Part shown: positions 7,421 through 17,067 of the stretch, piece by piece
How the letters are laid out: each line of letters starts with the position of its first letter
How positions within the stretch are numbered: position 1 is the first letter of the stretch
Source of the DNA: a delta proteobacterium NaphS2
GTDB lineage: Bacteria; Desulfobacterota; DSM-4660; Desulfatiglandales; Desulfatiglandaceae
Assembly (NCBI GenBank): GCA_000179315.1
Contig: ADZZ01000140.1
Span: forward strand, 1-53,242
Direction: 5' to 3'
DNA length: 53,242 bases
Notes under the pieces: generated by a model
Seen by the model: the letters and a program-made list of their open reading frames with translations, nothing else
Database searches by the model: none
What the model was told of the DNA's origin: nothing
Position numbers and translations under genes: made by a program

Positions 7421-9085
7421 ATGAACATCGATGAACAGTCACTGGAAAAGGAACTGACCTTCACACGGTTTGATCGCATGTGTGAAGCCTACCCGGACCG
7501 TACGGCCGTGGTCTATCTGGGGGAACATTTCACCTATGCCCGACTGCAGGACTTGAGCATGCGCTTTGCGGGCGCCCTGGACGGCCTGGGAGTGAAAAAG
7601 GGGGACCGGGTCATGGTATACCTTTCCAACTGCATTCAGTGGCTGGTGGCCTGGTTGGGTATCCAGAAAGCAGGTGCCGTTCTGGTGCCGGTGTCTCCCA
7701 TCTATACCTCCTTTGAAGTGGAGTACATGGTCAAGGATTCGGGCGCTGAAACCGTTGTGTGCCTGGACACCAATTTCTGTTATGTCAAGGAAGTGGCCGA
7801 CAGGACCGGCATCAAAAATATTGTCGTCACCAACCTGGTGGACCTGCTCCCATTTTGGAAAAGGTCCCTGGGCGTTCTGTTTGACAAAATCCCCAACGGC
7901 AAGGTGGACAACGACCCCAGGGTCCATTCCTTTCGGTCAATCGTTCGGCACGCGCCCCTCAAAATACCGGTATCCATGGATCCCTGGAAAGACCTCTCAT
8001 ACATCCTTTACACCGGGGGAACCACCGGCTTCCCAAAAGGCGTCCCCGGGAACCATATCGGCATGACCTCCTATGTGAACGACGTCACCGATGATGTGGC
8101 CGCAGGTCACCTCAAGGAAGGGGAGGATGTTTACATTGCCGTCAATCCCCTTTTTCACATCATGGCCCTGGGCCTTTGCATGGCCATCGGGCTTAACAAA
8201 GGAAATTCCGTGCTCCTCATGCCGATTCCCCAGGTGGACGCCATCATGGGCACCATCGAGCGGTTCGGGGCCCGATGGTTTCTGGGGGTTCCCGCCCTCT
8301 ACCGCATGATACTGGAAAACGACCGCCTGGCGTCTTACGATCTCGGCACCCTCAAATATTGTTATAGCGGGGGGGATGTGCTCCCCGCGGAGGTCTTTCA
8401 TCGTTGGAAGGAACGCTTTAACGTGCCCATCTATCAGGTTTACGGCTCCACCGAGGCGGGGCATGTTACCTACAGCCGCATTGAAAAGAACCCCAAACCC
8501 AACACCATCGGCCTGCCCCTCAGGAGCCGCACGTGTATGGTGGTGGATCCCGAGACACTCAAACCGGTACCCGCCGGCGAGACGGGCGAACTGCTGGTGA
8601 CCTCCCCTTACAGCATGAAAGAATACTGGAAGAAGCCGGACGAAACCCGCCGTTCCTACATCGAAATCGACGGCAAAATTTTCTACCGCATGGGCGATTT
8701 TGTAAGCGAAGATGAGGACGGTCAGCTGATCTACATGGAGCGATCCGCCGATGTGATCAAACACAAAGGGTATCGTGTTTCCGCATCGGAGGTGGAGGCG
8801 GTGCTGCAGGATCATCCCACGGTCATCGGAGCCTGCGTGGTGGGGATTCCCGATCCCAAGGTGGGGGAGCGCATCAAGGCCATCGTGGTCCTGAAAGAAG
8901 ATGCCAAGGGGGTGGGTGGCGCGGATCTTCTGAAATGGTGCCGGGAGAGGCTGGCGTCCTACAAACTCCCCGGATATATCGAATTTCGGGATATGCTCCC
9001 CAAGAGCAAGGTAGGCAAGCTGTTGCGCCGGGAAGTGCGTGATGAAGAAAGAAGGCGTATGACCAAGTCCGGAAAAAAAACCTGA
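7421..9085 (+). CDS. AMP-forming acyl-CoA ligase
   Basis: A 554-residue adenylate-forming enzyme (ANL superfamily) that should activate a carboxylic acid with ATP and attach CoA. The phosphate loop YTGGTTGFPKG lies near residue 197, the adenine-binding motif YGSTEAGH near 340, the hinge region YRMGDFV near 422, and the C-terminal catalytic Lys in SKVGKLLRRE near 530. A good ribosome-binding site (TAGGAG) precedes ATG 7421, 40 nt after livF. Its place straight after an importer suggests it traps the imported acid as a CoA thioester. Fatty, aromatic and branched substrates cannot be told apart by eye. Confidence 0.92.
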   Translation: MNIDEQSLEKELTFTRFDRMCEAYPDRTAVVYLGEHFTYARLQDLSMRFAGALDGLGVKKGDRVMVYLSNCIQWLVAWLGIQKAGAVLVPVSPIYTSFEVEYMVKDSGAETVVCLDTNFCYVKEVADRTGIKNIVVTNLVDLLPFWKRSLGVLFDKIPNGKVDNDPRVHSFRSIVRHAPLKIPVSMDPWKDLSYILYTGGTTGFPKGVPGNHIGMTSYVNDVTDDVAAGHLKEGEDVYIAVNPLFHIMALGLCMAIGLNKGNSVLLMPIPQVDAIMGTIERFGARWFLGVPALYRMILENDRLASYDLGTLKYCYSGGDVLPAEVFHRWKERFNVPIYQVYGSTEAGHVTYSRIEKNPKPNTIGLPLRSRTCMVVDPETLKPVPAGETGELLVTSPYSMKEYWKKPDETRRSYIEIDGKIFYRMGDFVSEDEDGQLIYMERSADVIKHKGYRVSASEVEAVLQDHPTVIGACVVGIPDPKVGERIKAIVVLKEDAKGVGGADLLKWCRERLASYKLPGYIEFRDMLPKSKVGKLLRREVRDEERRRMTKSGKKT

Positions 9086-9109
9086 GAAACCGATAAAGGA
9101 GACGGTGGG

Positions 9110-9655
9110 ATGGGGGAGAGCATACTCAACAACAAACGGATACTGGCCGTGGACGATGAACCGGATGTTCTGGAGACACTTGAGGAACACCTGGAAGATT
9201 TTGAAGGTCTTATCTTTGACACGGCACAGGATTATGAAACAGGGTATCATCTTCTCAGAAGCTGGACCTACGATGTGGTCATTCTGGACATTATGGGTGT
9301 GAGAGGCTTTGATCTGTTGAATGCGGCTCACGCCCTGGGGTATCCCGCCGTCATGCTTACGGCCCATGCCATGACCCGGGAATCCCTCAAAAAATCCATT
9401 GAACTGGGGGCCAGAGCATTTATTCCCAAAGAAAAGATGGCGGACATCACCCAATTTCTGGAGGACGTCCTCACCCTCAACCACCACCGCGGATGGTTGA
9501 AGGTTTTTGATCGTCTGGGGGGATTTTTCAATAAGGCGTTCGGCTCCGGCTGGCAAAAAAGCGAAGAAGCGTTCTGGGACGGGGTCATCTCGGGAAAAGA
9601 CATGTCCGAACCCGCTATTTTGAAAAATAGTTGCACAACCAAGAACTTAACGTGA
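9110..9655 (+). CDS. Receiver-domain response regulator without a known output domain
   Basis: A 181-residue protein. Residues 10-130 form a CheY-like receiver with acidic residues DDE at 15-17, phosphoacceptor D60 (VVILDIMG), a Thr in MLTAHA and a Lys in FIPKEKM. The last ~50 residues are helical and basic/aromatic (a stretch with FDRLGGFFNKAFG) and match no output domain I know. It starts 24 nt after the ligase gene with GGAG at about 9099, so it is in the transporter operon. It may share phosphate with the upstream kinase or act by protein contact. That role is inference. Confidence 0.85.
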   Translation: MGESILNNKRILAVDDEPDVLETLEEHLEDFEGLIFDTAQDYETGYHLLRSWTYDVVILDIMGVRGFDLLNAAHALGYPAVMLTAHAMTRESLKKSIELGARAFIPKEKMADITQFLEDVLTLNHHRGWLKVFDRLGGFFNKAFGSGWQKSEEAFWDGVISGKDMSEPAILKNSCTTKNLT

Positions 9656-9733
9656 AACCTGAATCCTGCAAGCGTCTCTTTTGCCGAAGCTGAAAGGCCT
9701 CAGACACTTCCCCAAAAAAGGAGAACAACATAA

Positions 9734-10315
9734 ATGGAATTCAACCAATTGCTTATGAAAAGAAGAAGCTGTCGAGCATTCGAATCCGCGCCGGTGGCGG
9801 AAGAGCAGATCGAAGCAATCCTGCAGGCCGGATGCTGGGCTCCCAGCCCTTTGAACCTTCAGCCGTGGGAATTCATTGTGATTACGGATTCCGACATCAA
9901 GAAACGGGTGAAGGAAGCGGGTGAAAAAGCCAAAAATGAGGTGATCGCAGCTGGCGGACCCGGATGGGTGAAAAAATACTCTGCAGATTTTGTGCAGGAT
10001 GCACCCCTCCTCATTGCGGTGGTTTTTGATCCTGGAAAAGGAGGGCTGGGCACGTTTTTCGGGCAATCCTACGGGGCTTTGCAGGCAACATCGGCGTGCG
10101 TCCAGAACATGATGTTGAAGGCTTCCGAACTGGGGCTGGAATCTCTATGGTTTACCTTCTTCAGACCCGATGAATTGGCGCCCGTATTCAACATCCCGGA
10201 AAAGTTTGAAATAGCAGGCGTCATTGCCTTGGGTAAACCTGCTGAAGAGATCAAGGCCCCTCCCCGCCGGACTCCGGTTTTCTATCGGGAAAGATACGGC
10301 GTTTTAAAAGAGTAA
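9734..10315 (+). CDS. Nitroreductase-family flavoprotein
   Basis: A 193-residue member of the nitroreductase/FMN oxidoreductase family. The N-terminal FMN-phosphate motif RRSCRAFESAPV (residues 10-21) and the segment AGCWAPSPLNLQPWEF are typical. The C-terminal glycine-containing segment IALGKPAEE is also present. Such proteins reduce nitroaromatics, quinones or enones with NAD(P)H; the true substrate is unknown. AAGGAG lies about 12 nt before the ATG. It follows the receiver gene by 78 nt and may be a late member of the same transcript. Confidence 0.88.
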   Translation: MEFNQLLMKRRSCRAFESAPVAEEQIEAILQAGCWAPSPLNLQPWEFIVITDSDIKKRVKEAGEKAKNEVIAAGGPGWVKKYSADFVQDAPLLIAVVFDPGKGGLGTFFGQSYGALQATSACVQNMMLKASELGLESLWFTFFRPDELAPVFNIPEKFEIAGVIALGKPAEEIKAPPRRTPVFYRERYGVLKE

Positions 10316-10506
10316 GTCATTTTTCGCCGGGAAATATAAGCAGACATAATTTCAAGGCGTCATGGCGCGAGTTTAACAAAAACACATTAACTTTTGTTTC
10401 GCAATTGCCTATGATCAGTGAGACACCTGCCACATGGCGGCGAAAAGCGCCGGGTTTCGGGGAACACACAGACGAAATTCCTTAAAGAAGCCGGGTACCC
10501 ATCCAC
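10316..10506. other. Convergent intergenic region
   Basis: These 191 bp separate the ends of two convergent genes. The only structure seen is a short hairpin (CGGCG-AAAAG-CGCCG near 10438-10453) with no T-run on either side. It could contribute to termination but is weak. No gene was found. Confidence 0.4.
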
Positions 10507-11865
10507 TCACCGTATTGCTTCATAGGGTGTGAAGCCTTTGGGTGGCTTGTCGCCAAGGATTTTCCGTGGTTTATAGTACTCTACGCTGTCGTAAATGTGT
10601 CTGAGCAACTCATCTCGATATTTCGGGACCGCCAGATGAGCGATCGCCACGGCATGTTCCGCCATATTCAAGCCTCGGGGATCAAAGATCCCCTGTTCGG
10701 TGACGATGACGACGGGATCGGCCGAAATGGCCGTTGTGGTGATGCCGGCGGGACTTCGCAGCAGTACTTTTGATTCTCCACCCTTCGTGGTCGATTTCAT
10801 GGCAATAATTGGAATGCCGCCTTTTGACAAATAAGCCCCGCGAATAAAGTCGGCCTGGCCGCCGATACCGCTGTAGATGCTTGTGGCATTCAGAGAGTCT
10901 GCCCAGATATTGCCATGGAGATCCACGCCGATGGCGCTGTTGATGGAAACCATGCGTGGCATTTCTGCGATGATGGGAACGTAATTGGTAATATCGGAAC
11001 TGAAACTCTGGACCGAACTGTTAAAGTGAAGCCACTGGTAGCCGGCTGCTTCGGCGGAAAGGAAAATGGTGGCCATGGAAAAGGTGTTTTCAAGGTAGTG
11101 GTGGGTGACAACCCCCTTTTGCACCAGCACCCGCATGGCGTCGGCAAAGAGTTCCGTGTGAATCCCCAGGTCCTTTGCCCCTTTGTCGATTATTGCGCCG
11201 GTTACCGCTTCAGGAACCTCTCCGAGACCGAACTGAAGGGTACAGCCGTCATGTATATAGCGGGCCGTGATCATATGTCCAATATCTTTTGCGCGTTTAT
11301 CCGGCTTGGCAACGGGGCTGATGGGGATGGGGTAATCCGTGTCCACCAGGAAGTCGATGCTGCTTTCGGGGATGCTGGTTCCCAAGACGAAGGGCATCTG
11401 CGCGTTTCTTTCAACGATTACCAGTCCGCCCTGAGCCTTGGCGGCACGTGCAGCCGCTTTGCAGGCTTCGACACTGGTTCCGAAACTGTAATTTCCGCCG
11501 TTGTCCGGGCCGGCGACACTTAAAAAGACAATATCGGGTTTCAGATGTTTTCGCACCTGGCGGGGGATGTCCGACAGATGCAATAACTGATAGCTGGCTT
11601 TGCCGGTGTTCACGGCATTCCTGGAAGACGGCCCGTTAAAAATGACCCGATGTTCAATGCGCTTGCAGGCTTCTTCCGAAAACAGTTCCTGCAATTCACC
11701 CAAAAACAGTACACCCAAAAGGGAAACGCCACGGATGGTTGAATCTTTTGCCAGCTGCTGCAGAAGTCTCACCGGAGTGGCAGCGTTTCCTCCCGCATAA
11801 ATGACGGAACCGCGAGAAATGTTTTCGGCATTTACGGCATCTTCAACTTTTCTTACGATTTTCAT
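10507..11865 (-). CDS. Acetyl-CoA hydrolase/transferase (4-hydroxybutyrate CoA-transferase-like)
   Basis: A 452-residue class I CoA-transferase-type protein. Features of the family are visible: an N-terminal GSVIYAGGNAATP loop, VAGPDNGGNYSFGTS, and the C-terminal block GIGGQADFIRGAYLSKGG followed by VTEQGIFDPRG. It moves CoA between acetyl-CoA and another carboxylate, or hydrolyses the thioester. In anaerobes such enzymes activate organic acids without ATP, which fits the nearby acyl-CoA ligase. It is on the opposite strand to the transporter operon and appears to be transcribed alone. The exact donor and acceptor are unknown. Confidence 0.88.
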   Translation of the reverse strand: MKIVRKVEDAVNAENISRGSVIYAGGNAATPVRLLQQLAKDSTIRGVSLLGVLFLGELQELFSEEACKRIEHRVIFNGPSSRNAVNTGKASYQLLHLSDIPRQVRKHLKPDIVFLSVAGPDNGGNYSFGTSVEACKAAARAAKAQGGLVIVERNAQMPFVLGTSIPESSIDFLVDTDYPIPISPVAKPDKRAKDIGHMITARYIHDGCTLQFGLGEVPEAVTGAIIDKGAKDLGIHTELFADAMRVLVQKGVVTHHYLENTFSMATIFLSAEAAGYQWLHFNSSVQSFSSDITNYVPIIAEMPRMVSINSAIGVDLHGNIWADSLNATSIYSGIGGQADFIRGAYLSKGGIPIIAMKSTTKGGESKVLLRSPAGITTTAISADPVVIVTEQGIFDPRGLNMAEHAVAIAHLAVPKYRDELLRHIYDSVEYYKPRKILGDKPPKGFTPYEAIR

Positions 11866-12271
11866 AGCTATCTCTTTAAATCAATTTCGAATTTTTGATC
11901 CTTTTCCGCTTCGGTCGCGGTTTATCGATCCTCCGGGAGGTTTCTGAAAAGTAGTAAGTCTAATATTTCTCGCAGGTTCTTGCAATATTTTATGCTACGG
12001 GCTATCACGGCAATTGAGATTCTTTGCGTTTTGAGCGGCATATACATGTCCCAGGTCTCCAAAATAAAGCTTTCACCCCATTGGATTCCGGCATTTTTTT
12101 CTCTAGGATCATTCTCCTTTGCAGACGCGGTTGGGCCGTGTTTCAAATCTCAAACAGCCGTTCATTCTTGAAGGAGAAGGCCAGAGGAAACCCCTGGACC
12201 ATCGGCGGTGTCTGGTTGAGAGACCTTCTTAATGAAGCTGGGTTGGGGAAGATTACGGTCTTGGATCATCC
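11866..12271. other. 406-bp gap between two minus-strand genes
   Basis: This AT-richer gap should hold the promoter of the CoA-transferase gene on the minus strand. No convincing promoter hexamers, operator or RNA structure stood out. Short open frames cross it on both strands (for example 11922-12146 on the minus strand) but they lack recognisable motifs and convincing start signals. Confidence 0.4.
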
Positions 12272-13012
12272 CTATGAGGGGCAATGGATAATGTCTATCA
12301 GCTTGTCCGCGGCATCGTGGTCCACCAGCCAGAGGGAATGTCCGGCCTTGGTGCGGATCAACTGGGCCGGAAAATCATTGGGCCGAAACGGGCCCTGAAT
12401 CACCTGTTTCAGTGCGTTCGCTTTCTCCGCACCGCTCACCAGGAAAAGGACCTGCCTTGCCTGGTTGATGATCGGCGCGGTGAGGGTGACCCGGTGCATA
12501 TCCTGTTCGGGAACGCAGACTTCAGCGACCCATCGGTCCTTTTCATCCAGCACCGGGGTGTGGGGGAAGAGCGAAGCCGTGTGGGCGTTGTCGCCCAGGC
12601 CCAGGAGGACCAGGTCGAATGCGGGTGACGCTGTTCCGAAAAAGGCCTTTATTTCAGCCTCGTACTGTGCTGCGGCCTCCTGCGGAGACCGGTCGCAGGG
12701 GATGGGATGGACGTTTTCCGCAGGAAGGGGCACATGGTCAAGCAAAGTCAGGCGCGCCATCCGGGCATTGCTGCGCGGGTCGCCTGGCGGGACACAGCGC
12801 TCATCACCCCAAAATATATGTACGGCTTTCCACTCGATGTTCTCCCGGATCGGCGACTCGGTCAGCAGGCTGTACAAGCGACGTGGGGTCTCTCCGCCCG
12901 AAAGGGCCACGGCAAAACGCCCGCGGGCGGAGAGCGCGTCCACAGCCTCTTCCACGAAAATTTCAGCGGCGGCCCGGCTGACGGCCTCAAGATTTTTGTA
13001 TGTACGAATCAT
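12272..13012 (-). CDS. pgl: 6-phosphogluconolactonase
   Basis: A 246-residue enzyme of the DevB/SOL type, which hydrolyses 6-phosphogluconolactone in the oxidative pentose phosphate pathway. Family motifs are clear: VALSGGETPRRLY near residues 34-46, FWGDERCVPPGDPRSN near 66-82, and LGLGDNAHTASLFP near 136-150. Length is normal. It begins 6 nt after the stop of a truncated upstream frame, showing it used to be, or still is, a downstream gene of an operon. No intact zwf or gnd gene is in the window, which is unusual for pgl. Confidence 0.93.
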   Translation of the reverse strand: MIRTYKNLEAVSRAAAEIFVEEAVDALSARGRFAVALSGGETPRRLYSLLTESPIRENIEWKAVHIFWGDERCVPPGDPRSNARMARLTLLDHVPLPAENVHPIPCDRSPQEAAAQYEAEIKAFFGTASPAFDLVLLGLGDNAHTASLFPHTPVLDEKDRWVAEVCVPEQDMHRVTLTAPIINQARQVLFLVSGAEKANALKQVIQGPFRPNDFPAQLIRTKAGHSLWLVDHDAADKLIDIIHCPS

Positions 13013-13018
13013 CCTGTT

Positions 13019-13219
13019 TCAGGCCTCCGGTTCGAAGTACATACGGACAGCGTCCACGTGCGGAAGTTGTTCCAGCAGACGGGGCGTATCCAGGCCGCCC
13101 ATGCCGATATCAATCACCTGGGCATTGCGGGCCTGTGCCCCTTCGGAGAAAGCGAGATTGAGCCCGGGAAGAAGCACGCCGTTCGAATGTACTCTAAGGT
13201 ATTTTCCCTGATGTGTTAA
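13019..13219 (-). pseudogene. Gene fragment upstream of pgl (C-terminal remnant, unrecognised)
   Basis: On the minus strand a frame is open from 13219 to a TGA at 13019-13021. It codes for about 65 residues with coherent protein-like content, for example LPGLNLAFSEGAQARNAQ and VIDIGMGGLDTPRLLEQL. There is no ATG; the only plausible internal start is a GTG at 13177. It ends 6 nt before pgl, the spacing of an operon partner, so it looks like the 3' end of a gene whose 5' part was lost. I do not recognise the family; it does not look like the end of Zwf or Gnd. A short real gene starting at GTG 13177 is the alternative. Confidence 0.4.
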
Positions 13220-13436
13220 TCAGGTTCATCGTGTATTTGTTGAATGAAAATCCGGTATCTTTGCATTTTCCCTGTATCGTCATTAAATACAGTATCCACC
13301 CCATTGTGCCCAAATAAAAAAGCCTTTAACGTTACAAGGAAATTGCATGATCAAAGGATCCACGAGGGGCGGGTTGTGCGGAAATGCCATGTGTAAAGCT
13401 CAATAAAACCCTCGGATGAATGGTGGGAATGGATAA
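13220..13436. other. Upstream region of the cyo operon
   Basis: This AT-rich gap separates the minus-strand pgl block from cyoA and must hold the cyo promoter. The best candidate is TTGCAT (13261-13266) and TAAATA (13284-13289) with 17-bp spacing, but each hexamer matches only half of the sigma-70 consensus. A 19-codon open frame (13347-13406) with AAGGAA before its ATG could be an upstream leader peptide. Both are tentative. Confidence 0.3.
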
Positions 13437-14387
13437 ATGAAGAAAACGAGCCTGTTCATTTTGGTGGGAGCGGGGTTGATCTGTGCCATGACCTTCCTGA
13501 GCGGGTGCAGCGACATGGTTCTGTTCCATCCCAAAGGACCCGTGGGGGATGATGAGCGGTTTCTCATGCTCATGTCGATCGGGCTCATGTTGATTGTGGT
13601 GCTTCCGGCCATTGTCATGGCCCTCTGGTTTTCCCGAAGATACCGGGCCTCGAACACCAAAGCCGTCTATACCCCGAAATGGGGCGGTTCCGACAAGATC
13701 GACCTGGTGATATGGCTGGTTCCCGTTGCCATCGTCATCGCCCTTTCCTATCTGGTCTGGACCGGCACCTTCCGGCTGGATCCGTACAAGCCCATTGATC
13801 GTGGAGTCAAACCCATCCATATTGAAGTCGTGTCCATGGACTGGAAATGGCTGTTTATCTATCCTGACCACGATATCGCCGCCGTGAACCAGCTGGTTTT
13901 TCCCGCAGGCGTTCCCTTGAGCTTCAAGCTGACCTCGGACACGGTCATGACGTCCTTTTTCATTCCGCAACTGGGGAGTCAGATGTACGCCATGGCGGGC
14001 ATGCAGACCCGTCTGCATCTCCTGGCCGATGTCCCCGGGGTCTATGTGGGGCAGAACCAGGAATTCAGCGGCCGCGGGTACTCGGGCATGCATTTCAAGG
14101 CCATTGCCACGTCTCCGGAAGAATTCCGGGCATGGGTCGCAGCGGCCAAAGGATCACCCGAAAAACTGGACCTTCCCCGGTACGGAAAACTCAGAAAGCC
14201 GACGGAGGGTGTTCCGGTGACCTACTTCTCTTCGGTCAGGCCGGGCCTTTTTAAACATATCATGGGCAGGTACATGGGCTGGATGGGGAAAAAGGGCGAA
14301 ATGGGGAAGACCGGAAAGACTCCTGCCCCGGTGAAGAAGCCACTGGAGCGTATCGGCGCCATGCCCCGGCACTTGGAGGAAGGCTGA
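13437..14387 (+). CDS. cyoA: Cytochrome o-type quinol oxidase subunit II
   Basis: A 316-residue membrane-anchored subunit. It starts with a lipoprotein signal whose lipobox LSGC puts the lipidated Cys at residue 24. Two transmembrane helices follow (about 40-65 and 92-112), then a periplasmic cupredoxin domain with [13 protein letters not shown]. The copper-A ligands of cytochrome c oxidases are absent: where CSELCG-type residues are expected the sequence has [14 protein letters not shown], as in quinol oxidases. So the enzyme should take electrons from quinol, not cytochrome c. A low-complexity K/G/M-rich tail ([14 protein letters not shown]) is unusual but tolerable. Confidence 0.95.
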   Translation: MKKTSLFILVGAGLICAMTFLSGCSDMVLFHPKGPVGDDERFLMLMSIGLMLIVVLPAIVMALWFSRRYRASNTKAVYTPKWGGSDKIDLVIWLVPVAIVIALSYLVWTGTFRLDPYKPIDRGVKPIHIEVVSMDWKWLFIYPDHDIAAVNQLVFPAGVPLSFKLTSDTVMTSFFIPQLGSQMYAMAGMQTRLHLLADVPGVYVGQNQEFSGRGYSGMHFKAIATSPEEFRAWVAAAKGSPEKLDLPRYGKLRKPTEGVPVTYFSSVRPGLFKHIMGRYMGWMGKKGEMGKTGKTPAPVKKPLERIGAMPRHLEEG

Positions 14388-14388
14388 C

Positions 14389-16452
14389 ATGTTCGGGAAG
14401 TTGACCTTATCGGCGATACCCTTCAACAATCCGATCGTCATGGGGGCGGTGGGGGGTGCGTCCCTGCTGGCCCTGGCGATCATGGGCCTGATCACCTACT
14501 ACGGAAAATGGCCCTACCTTTGGAAAGAGTGGCTGACGAGCCTGGATCATAAGCGGATCGGCATCATGTACATCATCCTGGCACTGGTCATGCTGCTTCG
14601 CGGATTTTCCGATGCCGTTATGATGCGGTCTCAGCAGGCCCTTGCCGCCGGGGCTTCACACGGCTATTTGCCGCCCCATCACTTTGACCAGGTATTCAGC
14701 GCCCACGGCACCATCATGATCATCTTCATGGCCATGCCCTTTTTCATCGGGCTCATGAATATCGCGGTTCCCCCTCAGATCGGCGCGCGGGACGTGGCCT
14801 ATCCTTTCCTGAACTCCGTGAGCCTCTGGATGACCACGGCAGGGGCCGTGCTGGTCATGGTATCCCTGGGGGTGGGCGAGTTCAGTCAGACCGGCTGGTT
14901 CGGGATCGCACCCCTGTTTGAAACGGAATACAGTCCGGGGACCGGAGTGGACTACTGGCTGTGGGCCTTCCAGATCGCCGGCGCGGGCTCCCTCATGACC
15001 GGCATCAATTTTCTCGTCACCATTTTCAAAATGCGGGCCCCGGGCATGAAGCTCATGCGCATGCCCTTGTTTGTCTGGACCTGTTTGACCTCCAACGTGC
15101 TCATGGTTCTCTCCTTTCCGGTCCTGACCGTGGCCTTTTTCCTGCTGGCCCTGGATCGCTACCTGGGCATGCATTTTTTTACCAACGGCCTGGGCGGCAA
15201 CATGATGATGTGGAACAACCTCTTCTGGATGTGGGGTCACCCGGAAGTCTATATCCTCATTCTGCCCGCGTTCGGTATTTTTTCGGAGGTGGTGGCCACC
15301 TTTTCCGGGAAGCGGCTTTTCGGATACAATTCCCTGGTCTATGCCACGGCCGCCATCATGGTGTTGTCCTTCGCGGTTTGGCTGCACCATTTTTTCACCA
15401 TGGGCAACGCCCCCGGGGTCAACACTTTCTTCGGGATCACCACCATGATGATCGCCATCCCCACCGGGGTGAAGGTGTTTGACTGGGTGTTTACCATGTA
15501 CCGGGGCCGCATACGGTTCACCACCCCCATGTACTGGACCCTCGGGTTCCTCACCACCTTCGTCATCGGCGGCATGACCGGTGTTTTGATGGCGCTGCCG
15601 CCCGCCGATTATGTGGTCCACAACAGCCTGTTTTTGATCGCCCATTTTCATAACATGCTCATACCGGGCGCCGTGTTCGGATTTTTTGCCGGCTATGCCT
15701 ACTGGTTTCCCAAGGCGTTGGGGTTCCGTTTGGACGAAAAGTGGGGTAAACGGGCGTTCTGGTGCTGGTTCATCGGCTTCTACCTGGCCTTTATCCCCCT
15801 GTATGCCTTAGGCTTCATGGGCATGCCGCGGCGCATGGACCACTACTGGAACCTGGCATGGCAGCCCTATCTGATCGTTGCCGCGGCCGGCGCCGCCGTG
15901 ATCCTCGCGGGCATCTTTTTTCAGGGGGTTCAGTTGGCGGTGAGCATCCGGAAACGCCATGACAACCGGGATCTGACCGGGGACCCGTGGAACGGCCGGA
16001 CCCTCGAATGGGCCACCGCTTCCCCTCCGGCCCCGTACAATTTTGCCGCAATCCCGGTGGTGCACGATATTGATGCCCTCGCGGATATGAAGGAGCGGGG
16101 CGTCTCCTGGAAATATTCAGGTCCGTACCACGATATCCATGTGCCCAAAAACGCAGTCCACGGCCCCATCATGGGCGTACTGGCCTTCCTGTTCGGATTC
16201 GCCATGGTCTGGTACATCTGGTGGCTGGCCTTGGCCGGTCTGGTGGGGATTGTGTTGGCCGTTGTCATCCGGTCAACGGATGACGACACCGAATATACCA
16301 TTCCCTCGGACGAGGTAAAAAGAATTGAGGCGGAACGTCCTGCACCGGTTCTCAGAAGGATCGAGGACGAACCTTACGGCGCGGCAACAGCCGCTCACGG
16401 AAACCTTGCGGCGCCGGGACAGTTGGCCGCACAACCGGCACCGGAGGCATGA
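14389..16452 (+). CDS. cyoB: Cytochrome o-type quinol oxidase subunit I
   Basis: A 687-residue, many-helix catalytic subunit that reduces oxygen and pumps protons. It has the N-terminal segment [12 protein letters not shown], the copper-B/tyrosine motif [12 protein letters not shown], the double His in LHHFFTMG, and heme-ligand His residues in [17 protein letters not shown] precedes ATG 14389, 1 nt after the cyoA stop. Length is slightly greater than the E. coli protein (663). The C-terminal tail is alanine- and proline-rich and probably disordered. It is the core of a heme-copper oxidase, so the organism can respire or detoxify oxygen. Confidence 0.97.
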   Translation: MFGKLTLSAIPFNNPIVMGAVGGASLLALAIMGLITYYGKWPYLWKEWLTSLDHKRIGIMYIILALVMLLRGFSDAVMMRSQQALAAGASHGYLPPHHFDQVFSAHGTIMIIFMAMPFFIGLMNIAVPPQIGARDVAYPFLNSVSLWMTTAGAVLVMVSLGVGEFSQTGWFGIAPLFETEYSPGTGVDYWLWAFQIAGAGSLMTGINFLVTIFKMRAPGMKLMRMPLFVWTCLTSNVLMVLSFPVLTVAFFLLALDRYLGMHFFTNGLGGNMMMWNNLFWMWGHPEVYILILPAFGIFSEVVATFSGKRLFGYNSLVYATAAIMVLSFAVWLHHFFTMGNAPGVNTFFGITTMMIAIPTGVKVFDWVFTMYRGRIRFTTPMYWTLGFLTTFVIGGMTGVLMALPPADYVVHNSLFLIAHFHNMLIPGAVFGFFAGYAYWFPKALGFRLDEKWGKRAFWCWFIGFYLAFIPLYALGFMGMPRRMDHYWNLAWQPYLIVAAAGAAVILAGIFFQGVQLAVSIRKRHDNRDLTGDPWNGRTLEWATASPPAPYNFAAIPVVHDIDALADMKERGVSWKYSGPYHDIHVPKNAVHGPIMGVLAFLFGFAMVWYIWWLALAGLVGIVLAVVIRSTDDDTEYTIPSDEVKRIEAERPAPVLRRIEDEPYGAATAAHGNLAAPGQLAAQPAPEA

Positions 16453-17067
16453 ATGATGACAGCCGACGCCAAGGCCATGAACTGGATGCCCGGGGAATCG
16501 GAACACGTTGACACCGTGGAAATCCGGACCTTCGGGTTCTGGGTCTATCTCATGAGCGATTTGGCGCTCTTTTCGGCGCTTTTCGCCACCTTTGCGGTGG
16601 TCGGCTTCAATTATGCCGGCGGTCCCTCGGGCAAGGACCTGTTCCACCTGCCGTACCTGTTCGGCGAAACCATGCTCCTTTTGGTGAGCAGCGCCGCTTG
16701 CGGTTTCACCATGCTGGCCGTGCACGGGGGGCGGAAGGCCCGGGTCCAGCTGGGGCTCGTGGTCACGTTCCTTTTGGGTCTCGGTTTCATCACCATGGAA
16801 ATCCATGAGTTTTACGGCATGGTCGCCGGCGGCAACGGACCTGAGCGGAGCGCGTTTCTGTCTGCCTTCTTCACCCTGGTGGGGACCCACGGCATCCATG
16901 TGAGCTTCGGTTTGATCTGGATGGCGGTCCTCATGGGCCAGGTGACGGCCAAGGGGTTGTCCACGCCCGTCCGATCCCGACTGATGCGGCTGAGCATGTT
17001 CTGGCACTTTCTCGATATCGTGTGGGTGGGCGTATTCAGTGTCGTCTACCTGATGGGGGTCATTTAA
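16453..17067 (+). CDS. cyoC: Cytochrome o-type quinol oxidase subunit III
   Basis: A 204-residue membrane protein with five predicted helices. Signature parts of the family are FGFWVYLMSDLALFSALFAT near the start and GTHGIHVSFGLIWM in the second half. GGAGG at 16443-16447 serves ATG 16453 or the adjacent ATG 16456; the latter has better spacing. It starts directly after the cyoB stop and ends in a TAATG overlap with cyoD. Confidence 0.95.
   Translation: MMTADAKAMNWMPGESEHVDTVEIRTFGFWVYLMSDLALFSALFATFAVVGFNYAGGPSGKDLFHLPYLFGETMLLLVSSAACGFTMLAVHGGRKARVQLGLVVTFLLGLGFITMEIHEFYGMVAGGNGPERSAFLSAFFTLVGTHGIHVSFGLIWMAVLMGQVTAKGLSTPVRSRLMRLSMFWHFLDIVWVGVFSVVYLMGVI

Noticed and set aside
7997-9556. 519-codon open frame on the minus strand
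   Set aside because: It is a shadow of the acyl-CoA ligase and receiver genes on the plus strand. It crosses both and the gap between them, is rich in His, Gly and Gln, and has no domain motif.
10438-10453. Short GC hairpin between convergent genes
   Set aside because: Only five base pairs and no T-run, so it is not reported as a terminator.
11922-12146. 74-codon minus-strand frame between pgl and the CoA-transferase gene
   Set aside because: No convincing start codon with ribosome-binding site, no motif, and an overlapping frame of similar length on the other strand.
13347-13406. 19-codon frame before cyoA with AAGGAA ahead of its ATG
   Set aside because: Too short to judge; no amino-acid bias or overlap with cyoA that would point to leader-peptide control.
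14656-15651. 331-codon open frame on the minus strand
   Set aside because: It lies fully inside cyoB, whose motifs are unmistakable. The antisense product is a His/Gly/Glu-rich low-complexity chain, typical of a shadow in GC-rich DNA.
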